This document shows, piece after piece, positions 20,104 through 29,513 of a stretch of 64,000 bases of DNA. Location: positions 124,001-188,000 of the forward strand of contig JAIXYQ010000010.1 of NCBI GenBank assembly GCA_027490145.1, read 5' to 3'. The position numbers were made by a program, and so were the translations under genes. Positions within the stretch are counted from its first letter, which is position 1, and every line of letters starts with the position of its first letter. Under the pieces are notes generated by a model, which saw only the letters and a program-made list of their open reading frames with translations, did no database searches and was not told the origin of the DNA. Source of the DNA: Planctomycetaceae bacterium. Its GTDB lineage: Bacteria; Planctomycetota; Phycisphaerae; Phycisphaerales; SM1A02.

Positions 20104-21648
20104 ATGAAGCGCGTGGTCATCGTGTTCCTGCTGCCATGCCTGCTGTGGGCATGCTCGACGGCTCGTCGGATGGGTGTCGTGGAATTGAGCGTTTCCGCAG
20201 CTCAATCCGCCATGACCGATGGAGCCTGTTCCTCACGCGACCTGACGCAGGGCTACCTCGACCGCATCGCAAGCCTGGATGACGCCGGGCCCACGCTCAA
20301 CGCCGTGATCGAGGTGAATCCGCGCGCTCTTGAAGACGCCGCGGCCCTCGATCGTGAGCGCGCGGCGGGGCATGTGCGGGGTCCGCTCCATGGGATTCCT
20401 GTGCTGCTCAAGGACAACATCGATGCGGTAGGTCTGGTGAACTCCGCGGGTTCGTTCGCGCTCGCCGATCACCTACCGGCTACCGATGCGTTCCTCGTGG
20501 CACGGCTCCGTGATGCCGGCGCCGTGATCCTGGGCAAGACCAATCTCAGCGAGTGGGCGAACTTCCGTTCGACGCGTTCCACGTCAGGGTGGAGTTCAAG
20601 GGGCGGTCAGACGAAGAACCCGTACGCGCTCGAACGGAGCCCATGTGGCTCAAGCGCTGGCACGGCTGCCGCGATTGCGGCAAGTCTGGCCACGGTCGGT
20701 GTGGGTACCGAGACCGACGGCAGCATCATCTGTCCGGCATCGATGAATGGGCTGGTGGGCTTGAAGCCCACGGTGGGGCTGGTGAGCCGCACCGGGATCA
20801 TCCCGATCTCGATCTCCCAGGACACCGCCGGCCCGATGGGGCGCACGGTGACTGACGTGGCCATCATGCTGAACGTGATGGCAGCAGCCGATCCTGCCGA
20901 TCCTGCCGGCGGGGCGTCCAAGGATCGTCGCCCCATCGACTACACCGCGTCGCTGCGCGCAACGGCGCTGGCCGGGAAGCGGTTCGGCGTGCTGCGCCAG
21001 GCGATGGGGTACCACCCGGGCGTGGATGACCTGATGACGCAAGCCATCGATGCGATGCGGGCGCAAGGTGCCGAGGTGATCGACATCCAAGTACCCACGT
21101 ACAACGCGTGGAACGATCACGAGATGACCGTGCTCCTGTACGAGTTCAAGGATGGCCTGAATCGGTACCTGCAGCGGGCCGGTGCTCGCGTGGCATCCCT
21201 TGAAGCGCTCATCGCCTGGAACCGCGAGCATGCCGATGAGGTGATGCCGCACTTCGGCCAGGAGCTGTTGGAGCTGGCGCAGTCCACCGGGCCATTGACC
21301 GATGCCGCGTACTTCCAGGCGCGTGATGAAGCGAAGCGGCTTGCAGGGCAGGACGGCCTGCTCGCCGCGCTCGAGACCAATCGTCTCGATGCCGTGATCG
21401 CGCCGAGCACATCACCGGCGTGGAAGACCGATCCGATCCTCGGGGATCACTTCGTGGGTGCGGGCTACGCCATGGCAGCGGTTGCCGGAACACCCAGCGT
21501 GACCGTGCCCATGGGCGATGTGTCGGGGTTGCCTGTGGGCCTCACCTGGATGGCACGCGCCTACACGGAAGCCGATCTCATTGGCTTTGCCTATGCCTTC
21601 GAGCAGGCGACGGCCAAGCGACGTGCGCCGAGGTACCTCGCGCCCTGA
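20104..21648 (+). CDS. Amidase-signature hydrolase, probable lipoprotein
   Basis: Start at ATG 20104 (MKRVVIVFLLPCLLWAC, a lipoprotein signal); a GTG two codons upstream is also in frame. About 514 residues. Amidase-signature triad: Lys in VLLKDNIDAV, the GSSAGTAAA loop with the cis-Ser, and the nucleophile Ser in TETDGSIICPAS. A C-terminal GTPSVTVPMG closes the fold. Known: hydrolyses carboxamides; GatA-like fold. The leader argues for an exported amidase and against the tRNA amidotransferase subunit. Substrate unknown. Confidence 0.9.
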   Translation: MKRVVIVFLLPCLLWACSTARRMGVVELSVSAAQSAMTDGACSSRDLTQGYLDRIASLDDAGPTLNAVIEVNPRALEDAAALDRERAAGHVRGPLHGIPVLLKDNIDAVGLVNSAGSFALADHLPATDAFLVARLRDAGAVILGKTNLSEWANFRSTRSTSGWSSRGGQTKNPYALERSPCGSSAGTAAAIAASLATVGVGTETDGSIICPASMNGLVGLKPTVGLVSRTGIIPISISQDTAGPMGRTVTDVAIMLNVMAAADPADPAGGASKDRRPIDYTASLRATALAGKRFGVLRQAMGYHPGVDDLMTQAIDAMRAQGAEVIDIQVPTYNAWNDHEMTVLLYEFKDGLNRYLQRAGARVASLEALIAWNREHADEVMPHFGQELLELAQSTGPLTDAAYFQARDEAKRLAGQDGLLAALETNRLDAVIAPSTSPAWKTDPILGDHFVGAGYAMAAVAGTPSVTVPMGDVSGLPVGLTWMARAYTEADLIGFAYAFEQATAKRRAPRYLAP

Positions 21649-21769
21649 CGCTCAGCTGCCTCGCCGCCATCTCGTGACGTGGCGTTCGCGTGGCTCGCCG
21701 CATCACATTGCGCTCTGGCTTTCCGCCTTGCCAGGGTGGTTGGATGGCAGTCGCCGATAGCATCACGGC

Positions 21770-22507
21770 ATGGCCGAGTACGACGCAATCGCCGACGAGT
21801 ACGCCGCGTCGAAGCTCCTTCCCTGGCGGACACAGGTTGAGCAGCCCACCCTCTTCGGCCTGCTGGGCGACGTTCGCGGGAAGTCGGTCCTGGACCTAGC
21901 CTGCGGTGATGGCATCTACGCACGGATGCTGGCGGACCGGGGCGCATCGCGCATGCATGGCGTGGACCTCTCGTCGGGGATGATCGATCTCGCCCGGCGA
22001 TCCGAGGCCGCTCGGCCGCGCGGCATCACGTATTCGGTCTCCGACGCCGCTGATGTACGGGGCCTTGGCGGATTCGATCTCGTGATGGCCGCCTACCTCT
22101 TCAACTATGCACAGGACCGAGCGCAGCTCCGGCGCATGGCCGAGTCGGCGTATCGCAACCTCGTGCCGGGCGGTCGGCTGTGTGGCGTGAATGACAACCC
22201 GCGCACGTCACCCGGCCGCTATCGCTACTACCCGGAGTTCAGCTTCATCCGGTACATCGAGAAGCCCCAGCGCGAAGGATCGACGATCACCTGGGCGATC
22301 CAGCCTGACACCGGCGAGCCGTGCATCTTCGACAACTTCTGGATCCCGCCGGCGACCTACGAGGCCGTCTTCGCGGAGGTTGGTTTCCAGGAGTTCCGCT
22401 TCGTCAATGCGCACGTCGCGCCCGGCGCCGACCCAACGCCCTTCAGCGACTTCCTCGCGGACTGCCCAATCTGCGGCATCTCAGCCATGCGGCCGCTGGG
22501 ATCCTGA
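21770..22507 (+). CDS. Class I SAM-dependent methyltransferase
   Basis: 245 residues. Motif I VLDLACGDGIYARML, then the acidic end of strand 2 (GVDLSSGMIDLA), YSVSDAADV and FDLVMAAYLFNYA. The C-terminal half (YRYYPEFSFIRYIEKP, FDNFWIPPATYEAVF) is the substrate domain of small-molecule or lipid methyltransferases of the Methyltransf_11/25 type. Substrate unknown. It stands 121 bases after the amidase gene on the same strand. Confidence 0.88.
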   Translation: MAEYDAIADEYAASKLLPWRTQVEQPTLFGLLGDVRGKSVLDLACGDGIYARMLADRGASRMHGVDLSSGMIDLARRSEAARPRGITYSVSDAADVRGLGGFDLVMAAYLFNYAQDRAQLRRMAESAYRNLVPGGRLCGVNDNPRTSPGRYRYYPEFSFIRYIEKPQREGSTITWAIQPDTGEPCIFDNFWIPPATYEAVFAEVGFQEFRFVNAHVAPGADPTPFSDFLADCPICGISAMRPLGS

Positions 22508-22567
22508 GCCGCGGGACAGGCCCCGAGGCACGCTGCACGAAGGATCCGGGCCCGCGGCGTCCAAAGC

Positions 22568-23635
22568 TCACCGGGGAGCCGCAGGCGGCATGTCCGGTCG
22601 CGGCAGCTTCAGCCCGAGCAGGTGATGCGGCAACGTGGTGATCATGTAGAACGCAATGCTCGCGACTGTGAGGCCCTGAAGCGTCGGTCCCCCAAGCAGC
22701 CAGCAGAGCGGTACGAAACAGAGCGCCGTCGGCCACATCAGCGGCAGGCTGAGTCGATGAATGCGCAGGATGCGCTCTGCGATGCTTGAGTCGGAACTGG
22801 TTGGGGGATCGTGCGCGACAACCACTGATGTGCACGCCAGCCGCCGGGTGTGTCGGAAGGCATGCACGCCCAGGAAGTAGCACCCCACGGCGAACAGTGG
22901 ATCGGTCGTCGCCGCCATCGCAACGACCAGCGCGTGTTCTGCCAGGTCGAGCGCCGCAGTGCGACGGTATCCGACTCGGATGCGCGCCATGGCGCCTGCC
23001 AGGGCAAGGCATCCCCCGACGGCAACGCCCATCACGGCGAACTGCCGCAGTGACTGGAGTTCGGGCTGCCAGGCCGTCGAGGCCCACGGCGACAGGGCCT
23101 GGCCGATCTGTTCGAACGGAGCCCATGCTTGGGCTGGATGCATGGCGAATGCGGTGGCCAAGAGCAGCATGCCGCGTCCGAGCGCGAGACCCCAGCGGGC
23201 GACCGGGCCGTCGTCATCCGCCCGGAGTGCTGTCGCATCCGCCATGCCGAAGTGGAACATCGTGAGCGCCAGGAAGAGCAGCGCCGCGGCACTCGGTTGC
23301 AGCGCGATCAAGACGAGGCTCGTCGCCATGAGCACCAGGTAGCCCGTGAAACCGGCGAGACGTGATGTGAGTCCGATGCGCTTCGACAGGCTGCTCGCCA
23401 CGGCCCAATCTGCTGCGCCATGCGGCATCCCGAACAGGACAAGTGCGATCGCGAACGGCCAGGGTGCAGCAAGCGCAGTGCTCGCGGGCGCGAAGATGCC
23501 GAGCGTGGCGGCCGACGCGAGCACGGCCCACGGGAACAAGCGCGGACCAAAAAGAACGCTCCCCGGAACCACCACCGGCCGAGTCACCCGAATCGGGGTC
23601 TCGTGCGCGATGGTGGATGCCGGGGAAGCGTTCAC
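22568..23635 (-). CDS. Brp/Blh-family beta-carotene 15,15'-dioxygenase
   Basis: 355 residues with about eight membrane helices. Family His motifs are all visible: LFGMPHGAAD, MFHFGMADA, GVHAFRHTRR and TTLPHHLLGL. Known: Brp/Blh enzymes bind iron through these His and cleave beta-carotene to two retinal molecules, usually serving a microbial rhodopsin. No rhodopsin or carotenoid biosynthesis gene is in the window, so the partner must be elsewhere. Transcribed towards the methyltransferase gene; a desaturase remnant lies divergently upstream. Confidence 0.9.
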   Translation of the reverse strand: MNASPASTIAHETPIRVTRPVVVPGSVLFGPRLFPWAVLASAATLGIFAPASTALAAPWPFAIALVLFGMPHGAADWAVASSLSKRIGLTSRLAGFTGYLVLMATSLVLIALQPSAAALLFLALTMFHFGMADATALRADDDGPVARWGLALGRGMLLLATAFAMHPAQAWAPFEQIGQALSPWASTAWQPELQSLRQFAVMGVAVGGCLALAGAMARIRVGYRRTAALDLAEHALVVAMAATTDPLFAVGCYFLGVHAFRHTRRLACTSVVVAHDPPTSSDSSIAERILRIHRLSLPLMWPTALCFVPLCWLLGGPTLQGLTVASIAFYMITTLPHHLLGLKLPRPDMPPAAPR

Positions 23636-23668
23636 GTCAGTGAACGTCCAGGTTCAGGAGTTCGCTCC

Positions 23669-24025
23669 GTGGCCTTTCGCGTGGTCGTGTGGGGCGTCTT
23701 GCTGCGCACCGTGCTCGTGTGGCACATCACCTGGAGCGTGAACAGCCTCACGCACCTCTTCGGGTACCGCAATCACGAGACCGGCGAGCACAGCCAGAAC
23801 AACTGGTTCGTCGCGTTCGTCGCGGCGGGCGAGGGGTGGCACAACAACCACCACGACGATCCTGCGTGCTGCTCGGTGCAGCACCGCTGGTGGGAGTTCG
23901 ACCTGACCTACTGGGAGATCCGCGCGCTCTCGCTCATCGGCCTGACGAGCGCCATCATGCCGCGGCGGAGCGTGCGCACAGCCGAGGCGTTGGCGCAGCG
24001 GGGCGAACGCTTGCCGCATCCGTGA
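23669..24025 (+). pseudogene. C-terminal fragment of a fatty acid desaturase
   Basis: The reading frame from about 23669 (GTG) to 24025 matches only the last third of a delta-9 desaturase: VWHITWSVNSLTHLFGY, then EGWHNNHHDDP (third His box) and WWEFDLTYWEIRALSLIGL. The first two His boxes and all N-terminal helices are missing, so it cannot be active. It is a different sequence from the intact desaturase ending at 17637 (HNNHH instead of HNTHH). A deletion that brought the Brp/Blh gene next to it would explain the truncation (inference). Confidence 0.75.
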
Positions 24026-24124
24026 GCGCTGGGCGCCGTCGAAGCCGTCAGCTCGTGGCGATGTGACGCGCTCGCACGTGTGCAAAGCCCAAGATCGCCG
24101 CGTCAATCGCGATCCCGACTGCGG

Positions 24125-24979
24125 TCACTCGCCGAGTGCCTCGGCGACGGCTTGCTGGAACACGGCTTCCTCGGGCTGGATGCCGGTCCACTGCTCGAAG
24201 ATCTGCATCGCGAGCTGCACGAGCATCTCGACCCCGTCCACCACGGGGCAGCCACGCTCGCGCGCAGCATGCAGAAAGGGCGTGATCCGTGGGTTCGTGA
24301 TCACGTCGACCGCCAGGCAGCCCGCGGTGACCGTTCCCCAGTCCACCGGCACGGGCTCGAGCTCGGGCGCGCACCCGAGGTGCGTGGCGTTCATGAGCAC
24401 CGTGGTGCCCTTCGGCAAGCGCACGGGTGATTCCCATGGCTGCCACTCGCAGGGCACGCCTGACGCCTTGCGCACGCGCTCGGCCACCTCGCGGCCCTGT
24501 TCCTCGCGGCGCGTGACCAGCGTCATGTGCGCGGCGCCGGCCCATGCGATCTCGATGGCCATGGCGCGTCCCGCGCCGCCCGCCCCCAGCATCACCACGC
24601 GCTGCCCCTTCAGCGGGGCGACCTTGGCGATGGCCTTCACCACGCCCTTGCCGTCGTTGTTGTGACCGATCAGCCGGGCGTCACGGATGGTGATGTAGTT
24701 GGCGGCGCCGATGGCTCGAACGTCATCGTCCAGTTCGTCGAGGAGCGGCATCACCGCCACCTTCCACGGCACCGTGATGCAGATGCCGCGGTAGCCGAGC
24801 GGCCGCAACGCGGCGACCGCGAGGGCCAGGTCGCGCTCGTTCGCGATGTCGTTCTTCCAGAACTGCCAGTGCAGGCCGTGGTGCGCGTACACCGCATCGA
24901 ACATCCGGTCGATCGGGTTCTCGGCGACCGGGTGGCCAAGCATGCCGGTCATCTGCTTCTGCGGAGGGATCGAGTTCAT
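24125..24979 (-). CDS. aroE: Shikimate dehydrogenase
   Basis: 284 residues. Shikimate site: the MLGHPVAENP segment and ITVPWK with the catalytic Lys (VTVPFK in most homologues), then NNDGKGVV. NADP-binding Rossmann motif VVMLGAGGAGRAMA. C-terminal NPRITPFLHAARERG and DGVEMLVQLAMQIFEQWTG. It reduces 3-dehydroshikimate to shikimate in aromatic amino acid synthesis. No other aro gene is adjacent. Confidence 0.95.
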   Translation of the reverse strand: MNSIPPQKQMTGMLGHPVAENPIDRMFDAVYAHHGLHWQFWKNDIANERDLALAVAALRPLGYRGICITVPWKVAVMPLLDELDDDVRAIGAANYITIRDARLIGHNNDGKGVVKAIAKVAPLKGQRVVMLGAGGAGRAMAIEIAWAGAAHMTLVTRREEQGREVAERVRKASGVPCEWQPWESPVRLPKGTTVLMNATHLGCAPELEPVPVDWGTVTAGCLAVDVITNPRITPFLHAARERGCPVVDGVEMLVQLAMQIFEQWTGIQPEEAVFQQAVAEALGE

Positions 24980-25043
24980 CGTCGGATCCCCGCGTCCTGC
25001 GACACGGCTGCTGCCTCGTGTGGAGTCATGGCGGTGAGTCTAG

Positions 25044-25339
25044 AACCGGCACCCTGGGCGTGGCCGACCATGGCGGCCCCATGCGGCGCTGCCGGCTCCT
25101 GCCGATTCGAAGGATGCGGCGGCGCTGCCGGCTGACCTGACGCGGCAGGGTTGCACGAATGCGCCGCTGCTTGCGCGGTGCTGGCGCGGGATCGCGGGCG
25201 AGGATGGTTTCGTCGAAAGCAGCGTGAAGGCTGCCCAGGACTACCTCGCATCCCCGGACCGCACGAAGCACCGCAAGGCCTCCGAGCGCTTCGCTGGCCA
25301 GGTGCGCGCCGGTGCTCGAATCCCCTTGAGGATGGCCGC
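25044..25339 (+). pseudogene. Unidentified coding remnant without start codon
   Basis: An open frame begins after a TAG at 25041 and reads protein-like (TRQGCTNAPLLARCWRGIAG, then VKAAQDYLASPDRTKHRKAS) with the high GC third-position bias of host genes. It has no ATG near its beginning and runs on antisense into the next gene without a natural stop. I do not recognise it. The best reading is an internal piece of a lost gene; an intact gene using a GTG such as 25224 is less likely. Confidence 0.3.
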
Positions 25340-28003
25340 CTACCCGCACTCGCCCCAGGCGCCGATCAGCAACGAGAGATCGGCCCCGCCGATGATCCCA
25401 TCGCAATCGAGGTCGCCCAAGCCAGAGCCGCCCCAGTTCGAGAGCAGGATGGCAAGGTCCTTGCCATCGATGGAACCGTCACCGCCGGACAGGTTGAAGC
25501 GGCAGCTCGACATGGGTGTGCTGGCGGGGTTCGATGGATCGCTGCACCCGATGCGTTCATCGCCATCAAGGAAGCCGTCACGATCCCGATCCAGCATGCC
25601 GATGCCCGTGCCTGTCGGCATCATGGTGTAGGTCACTGTCGTGCCCGGACCGGCAAGCGTGTCGAGGTCCGCGAGCGTGGTGGTCTGGGCAAGGACATCC
25701 GACTGGATGTGCGCCCCGCTGGCCGTGAGCGGCATGTAGGCATAGCTTCGGAAGCCTTTGGGCGACGAGGTGCGTACGAGGACTTCGCCGAGACCCGCAT
25801 CGGCGAGCGTCATGAACTGCGCCCGGCGCGAGGGCGCGCCCGGTGCAATACCGCCAAGGGTCACCTGTGCTCCCACCGACGAGTGCGTGCCCTCGTCGAA
25901 GGACATCAGGAACGCCGTCACGTCCTTCCGCATGACCCCGCCCGTTGGAGCGTTGAATCCGTCGAACCCGGGATTCTCCAGGAACTCGACAAGCGTCGCG
26001 ATCGCCCCGTCATGCTCGTAGCCGAAGCCGCGGTTGTTCACCTGGGAGGCCTTCTCAAAGCCCGTCTTCTCGAGGAGGTTCGTCAGGTGTGGGATCTTGA
26101 CGTTCTGCTGCTGCTGCGCGAACGCGGGGGACAGCACGCTTGGGAAGCTGCCCTTCGCATTCGAGTGGCAGAGCACGCAGTCGGCACCGCCTGCGAGCAC
26201 GCCGGTGAGGAAGAGGTCGCGCCCCGCCACCGCGTTGCCACCCATGACCGAGGTGCGGAGCGAGCCGTCGAGGTTTCGGTTCGGGTTCGGCATGCGCCAG
26301 ATGGAGAACAGGTACGCCTCGAGCTGCGCCATCTCCTTTGGCGTGAATTCCTCGGGGTGGGAGAGCAGCGAGCTGGCAGCGTGCCCGAACTCCGCGATGG
26401 TCGCGCGGTCCCCGCGCCAGTGGAAGGGCGCATCGCCTGCAAGCCCAAGGAGGGTCTGGGTGACGAGGGGGCCCTTCATGGGGTGCCATGCATCGCAACC
26501 ACCACCGCCAAGATTGCAGTCCTGGTCGATCTCACGCAGTGCACCTGATGGATCACCGAGATCCCAAGCCAGCTGGTCCATGCGTCCATCGATGTGGCAG
26601 CTGCCGCATGACACGATCCCCAGGCCGCTCGAGCGATGCGTGTCGTAGAGGAAGGGCCGACCTGCCTTGAGTGCGGCGGGTGTGGGATCGAAGAAGGACA
26701 CCCGACCGAGCTCGGCGAGGCTGTCGTCATCGAGCACTGACACGGATCCCGCGAAGCGGTTCAGCACCATCAGTCGCCCATGCGCGTCATCGATGGCGAT
26801 GCCGGTCGGCCCCTCGCCAGTCGAGCCCACGGCAGTGCGGCTTCCATCCACGAGTGATACAGCGACGACATTGGATGATCCCATGCCAGTGATGTAGGCC
26901 GTCGTGCCATCGGCGCTCACCGCCACGCCGCGTGGGTCACCGATACCGAGCAGTCGCTGCGCTTCGGGGACGACGCGCGTCGAGTAGTCGAGGTGCGGAT
27001 TGAGGTCAAAGCGCTCGACGGTGCCAGCCGCAGGATGGACCACCGCGCCCTCGACGCGCAGGAAGACACCGTTGAGGTTCGGTTCGAAGCGGACGTGGTT
27101 GAGCGACTCGGTCCCGACGGTAACGATGCTGCCGGATGGCATCATGGAGATGGCCATCGGCGTGGTCATGAGCCCACCGCGATAGCTCACGCCGAGCGTG
27201 TCGGCATCGATGGCCGCAAGGTCGTGTCCGTGAAGGTCCCATGTGATCGCCGAGCTCCAGTTGCCGCCGTTCTCGTCGATCCAGTGCCCATCCGGCGACT
27301 TACGCACGATCTGGCTGACGAGCGGTGGTGCCGGCAGTCCCGTGGCCATGGGTGGTGAGAATCCGCCTGGCACCCCCGGTGCGTTGGGCGGGGGATTCGG
27401 CGCACCGGGATAGGGGTTCACCCCGGTCCCCACCAAGGCGGCATCGATGATGGTCGTATCGTTGCCGCACTCGAAGATCGCCGCATACACCGTTGTGCCG
27501 TCGGTCGTGAGCGCGCGCGGATCCTCGCCCTCGACCTGGATTGCCAACGGCGGTGCGGTGAGATCCGCTGGGTCGTAGATGGCGATGGTGTTGCGCTGCG
27601 ACAGCGTGACGAAGGCACGCTGGGGGGTTCCGGCGAACACCACATCACATGGCTCGTCGTCGCAGAGAATCGTCGCGATCACCCTTCTCGACTCGATGTC
27701 GATGACGGTGATGGAGTCCGAGACGTGATTCACGACCCATGCTTCGCTGCTGGTGCGGGATCGCACGCTCACTGGTTCGAGGCCAGTGGGAATGCTTGCG
27801 ACCTGCCGGAGATACGGCGGGTCGGACAGGACCTCGAGCACCTCAAGCCGCGCATCGACGGTGTTCACGGCAAGCAGCATCCCTGAACCGGATACAAGTT
27901 CGATTGGATGGACATGCGGGCTCTCAAAATGCAGGAACTGCTGCGCCATCGCTGGAGTGGCCGCAAGAAGCATCGCGCTGATCGGGAGAAGCTTGCAAGA
28001 CAT
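25340..28003 (-). CDS. Secreted beta-propeller / c-type cytochrome protein with dockerin-like tail
   Basis: Start at ATG 28003 gives a signal peptide (SCKLLPISAMLLAATPAMAQ); about 887 residues. The N-terminal half is a YVTN-like propeller (ITVIDIESRRVIATILCDDE, TIAIYDPADL, VAVSLVDGSRTAVGSTGEGP). Two c-type haem sites follow, CGSCH and CVLCH, with a region resembling di-haem peroxidase-type cytochromes. The C-terminus has two dockerin-like repeats (GDGSIDGKDLAILLSNWGG, DLDCDGIIGGADLSLLIGAW). Inference: an extracytoplasmic electron-transfer or peroxidase-like protein; the catalytic role is unproven. Confidence 0.85.
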   Translation of the reverse strand: MSCKLLPISAMLLAATPAMAQQFLHFESPHVHPIELVSGSGMLLAVNTVDARLEVLEVLSDPPYLRQVASIPTGLEPVSVRSRTSSEAWVVNHVSDSITVIDIESRRVIATILCDDEPCDVVFAGTPQRAFVTLSQRNTIAIYDPADLTAPPLAIQVEGEDPRALTTDGTTVYAAIFECGNDTTIIDAALVGTGVNPYPGAPNPPPNAPGVPGGFSPPMATGLPAPPLVSQIVRKSPDGHWIDENGGNWSSAITWDLHGHDLAAIDADTLGVSYRGGLMTTPMAISMMPSGSIVTVGTESLNHVRFEPNLNGVFLRVEGAVVHPAAGTVERFDLNPHLDYSTRVVPEAQRLLGIGDPRGVAVSADGTTAYITGMGSSNVVAVSLVDGSRTAVGSTGEGPTGIAIDDAHGRLMVLNRFAGSVSVLDDDSLAELGRVSFFDPTPAALKAGRPFLYDTHRSSGLGIVSCGSCHIDGRMDQLAWDLGDPSGALREIDQDCNLGGGGCDAWHPMKGPLVTQTLLGLAGDAPFHWRGDRATIAEFGHAASSLLSHPEEFTPKEMAQLEAYLFSIWRMPNPNRNLDGSLRTSVMGGNAVAGRDLFLTGVLAGGADCVLCHSNAKGSFPSVLSPAFAQQQQNVKIPHLTNLLEKTGFEKASQVNNRGFGYEHDGAIATLVEFLENPGFDGFNAPTGGVMRKDVTAFLMSFDEGTHSSVGAQVTLGGIAPGAPSRRAQFMTLADAGLGEVLVRTSSPKGFRSYAYMPLTASGAHIQSDVLAQTTTLADLDTLAGPGTTVTYTMMPTGTGIGMLDRDRDGFLDGDERIGCSDPSNPASTPMSSCRFNLSGGDGSIDGKDLAILLSNWGGSGLGDLDCDGIIGGADLSLLIGAWGECG

Positions 28004-28304
28004 CGGGATCCTCGTCGAGTGCAGCCCGTGATCATGGGGTGCGGTCGGCACCACCGCCCGTGATCCGAACGACACGCTGGAGCAGGCTGCGAAAGGGTAG
28101 CCGGAAGTTCTGGTTTGTCCTGCTGAATCACCTGATTGCCGCGAGCTTTGGGTCCACGACCCGCCAGCAGGCGTGATCAACAGATCGGTGTGATCAGCCC
28201 AGGATCCACCACGTGGCCCAGGGCGATCGTCGAAGGGCTCTCCGCGCGGTACGGTGTCAGGGGCGCGCGCGTCTGACCCACGATGTACCCTCGGGAGACC
28301 TTCC
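28004..28304. other. Intergenic region between divergent genes
   Basis: About 300 bases between the start of the propeller/cytochrome gene (minus) and the O-methyltransferase-DinB gene (plus). It must hold both promoters, but I see no convincing -35/-10 pair, operator palindrome or RNA gene. Confidence 0.4.
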
Positions 28305-29510
28305 ATGAACATGCCGCAGCCGATTCAATCCACATGGGACGCCGTCGATCGGGCGCTCGAGCAGTGGCTCGCGCCGCAGGACGAAGCCCTGCAGGCGGCG
28401 ACGGCGTCGGCCGATCACGAGGGGCTTCCTCGGATCGCCGTCTCGCCCACCCAGGGCCGACTGCTCGAGGTGCTTGCCCTCGCGATCGGAGCGCGGCGGA
28501 TCCTTGAGATCGGCACGCTCGCGGGCTTCAGCACGATCTGGCTCGCCAGGGGGCTGGGCCCGGGCGGTTCGCTCGTCACGCTCGAACTCGATCCGGAACG
28601 CGCACGGCTCGCCCGGACCAACATCGACCGTGCCGGCTGCGGAGCAACCGTGGAGATCGTGGTGGGTCCAGCGACCCAGTCGCTCGACGCACTGAGGGCC
28701 ACGGGTGTTCCGCCGTTCGACCTCGTCTTCATCGATGCGGACCGGGAGCAGTGCCCGACGTACCTCGAGCACTCAATCGCGCTGTCGAGGCCGGGCACGC
28801 TGATCATCGTCGACAACGCCATGCACCGCGGCCGTCTCATCGAGCAGGGGACCGGCGAACCGAGCGTCGAGGGCGTGCGGTCGATGATGGACGCCATACG
28901 GAGGCATCCGCGGCTGAAGGCGGCGGGCATCCAGACCGTGGGTGCCAAGGGCTACGACGGGATGGTGCTTGCACTCGTGAGCGATGCGCCGCGCGCTGCC
29001 GGTGACCCGCTCGACATCCTGCTGCGCCACGACGCCTGGGCGACGCGCGAGGTTCTTCGCGCATGCAGCGGACTGACCGACGAGCAATGGCACCGCCGCT
29101 TCGAGATCGGTCCCGGGTCGCTGCACGACGCGTTGACGCACGTGGTAGGGGCCATGCTGCGCTGGGCCGATCGCATCGACGGTCCGCCGACCGAGCTTCG
29201 GCCATCCATCGAGGGCATTGCGCAGCGGACGCCTGCAGAACTGCTGGCGCTCCTCGAAGCAGCGGAATCGGGGCTCTCGGCGAGCGCGGATCGCGCGCGG
29301 GCACGCGGCCTCGGCACGGAGTTCGACGTGACGCTCGCGGGCAGGACCCACCGCTTCATGCTCGGCACCGCGCTGGTCCACGTGACCACGCACGGCATGC
29401 ACCACCGCGCGCAGTGCCTCAACATGCTGCGGCACATGGGCGTGCCCGGCATCAGCGATCGGCTGCCGGAGATCGACCCACTGGACTGGCAACTGCAGGC
29501 GCAGGCCTGA
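28305..29510 (+). CDS. O-methyltransferase fused to a DinB-like domain
   Basis: Start at ATG 28305 with GGGAGA upstream; about 401 residues. Residues about 15-225 are a family-3 (catechol/caffeoyl-CoA type) O-methyltransferase: ILEIGTLAGFSTIWLARGLG as motif I, VTLELDPERA, FDLVFIDADREQ with the metal-binding Asp, and LIIVDNAMHRGRL. From about 230 a DinB-type four-helix domain follows (HDAWATREVLRACSGLTDEQW, HDALTHVVGAMLRWADR, VHVTTHGMHHRAQ with metal His). The join is in one frame without a stop or internal ribosome site. Inference: a bifunctional protein or a thiol-handling partner of the methyltransferase. Confidence 0.85.
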   Translation: MNMPQPIQSTWDAVDRALEQWLAPQDEALQAATASADHEGLPRIAVSPTQGRLLEVLALAIGARRILEIGTLAGFSTIWLARGLGPGGSLVTLELDPERARLARTNIDRAGCGATVEIVVGPATQSLDALRATGVPPFDLVFIDADREQCPTYLEHSIALSRPGTLIIVDNAMHRGRLIEQGTGEPSVEGVRSMMDAIRRHPRLKAAGIQTVGAKGYDGMVLALVSDAPRAAGDPLDILLRHDAWATREVLRACSGLTDEQWHRRFEIGPGSLHDALTHVVGAMLRWADRIDGPPTELRPSIEGIAQRTPAELLALLEAAESGLSASADRARARGLGTEFDVTLAGRTHRFMLGTALVHVTTHGMHHRAQCLNMLRHMGVPGISDRLPEIDPLDWQLQAQA

Positions 29511-29513
29511 CCG

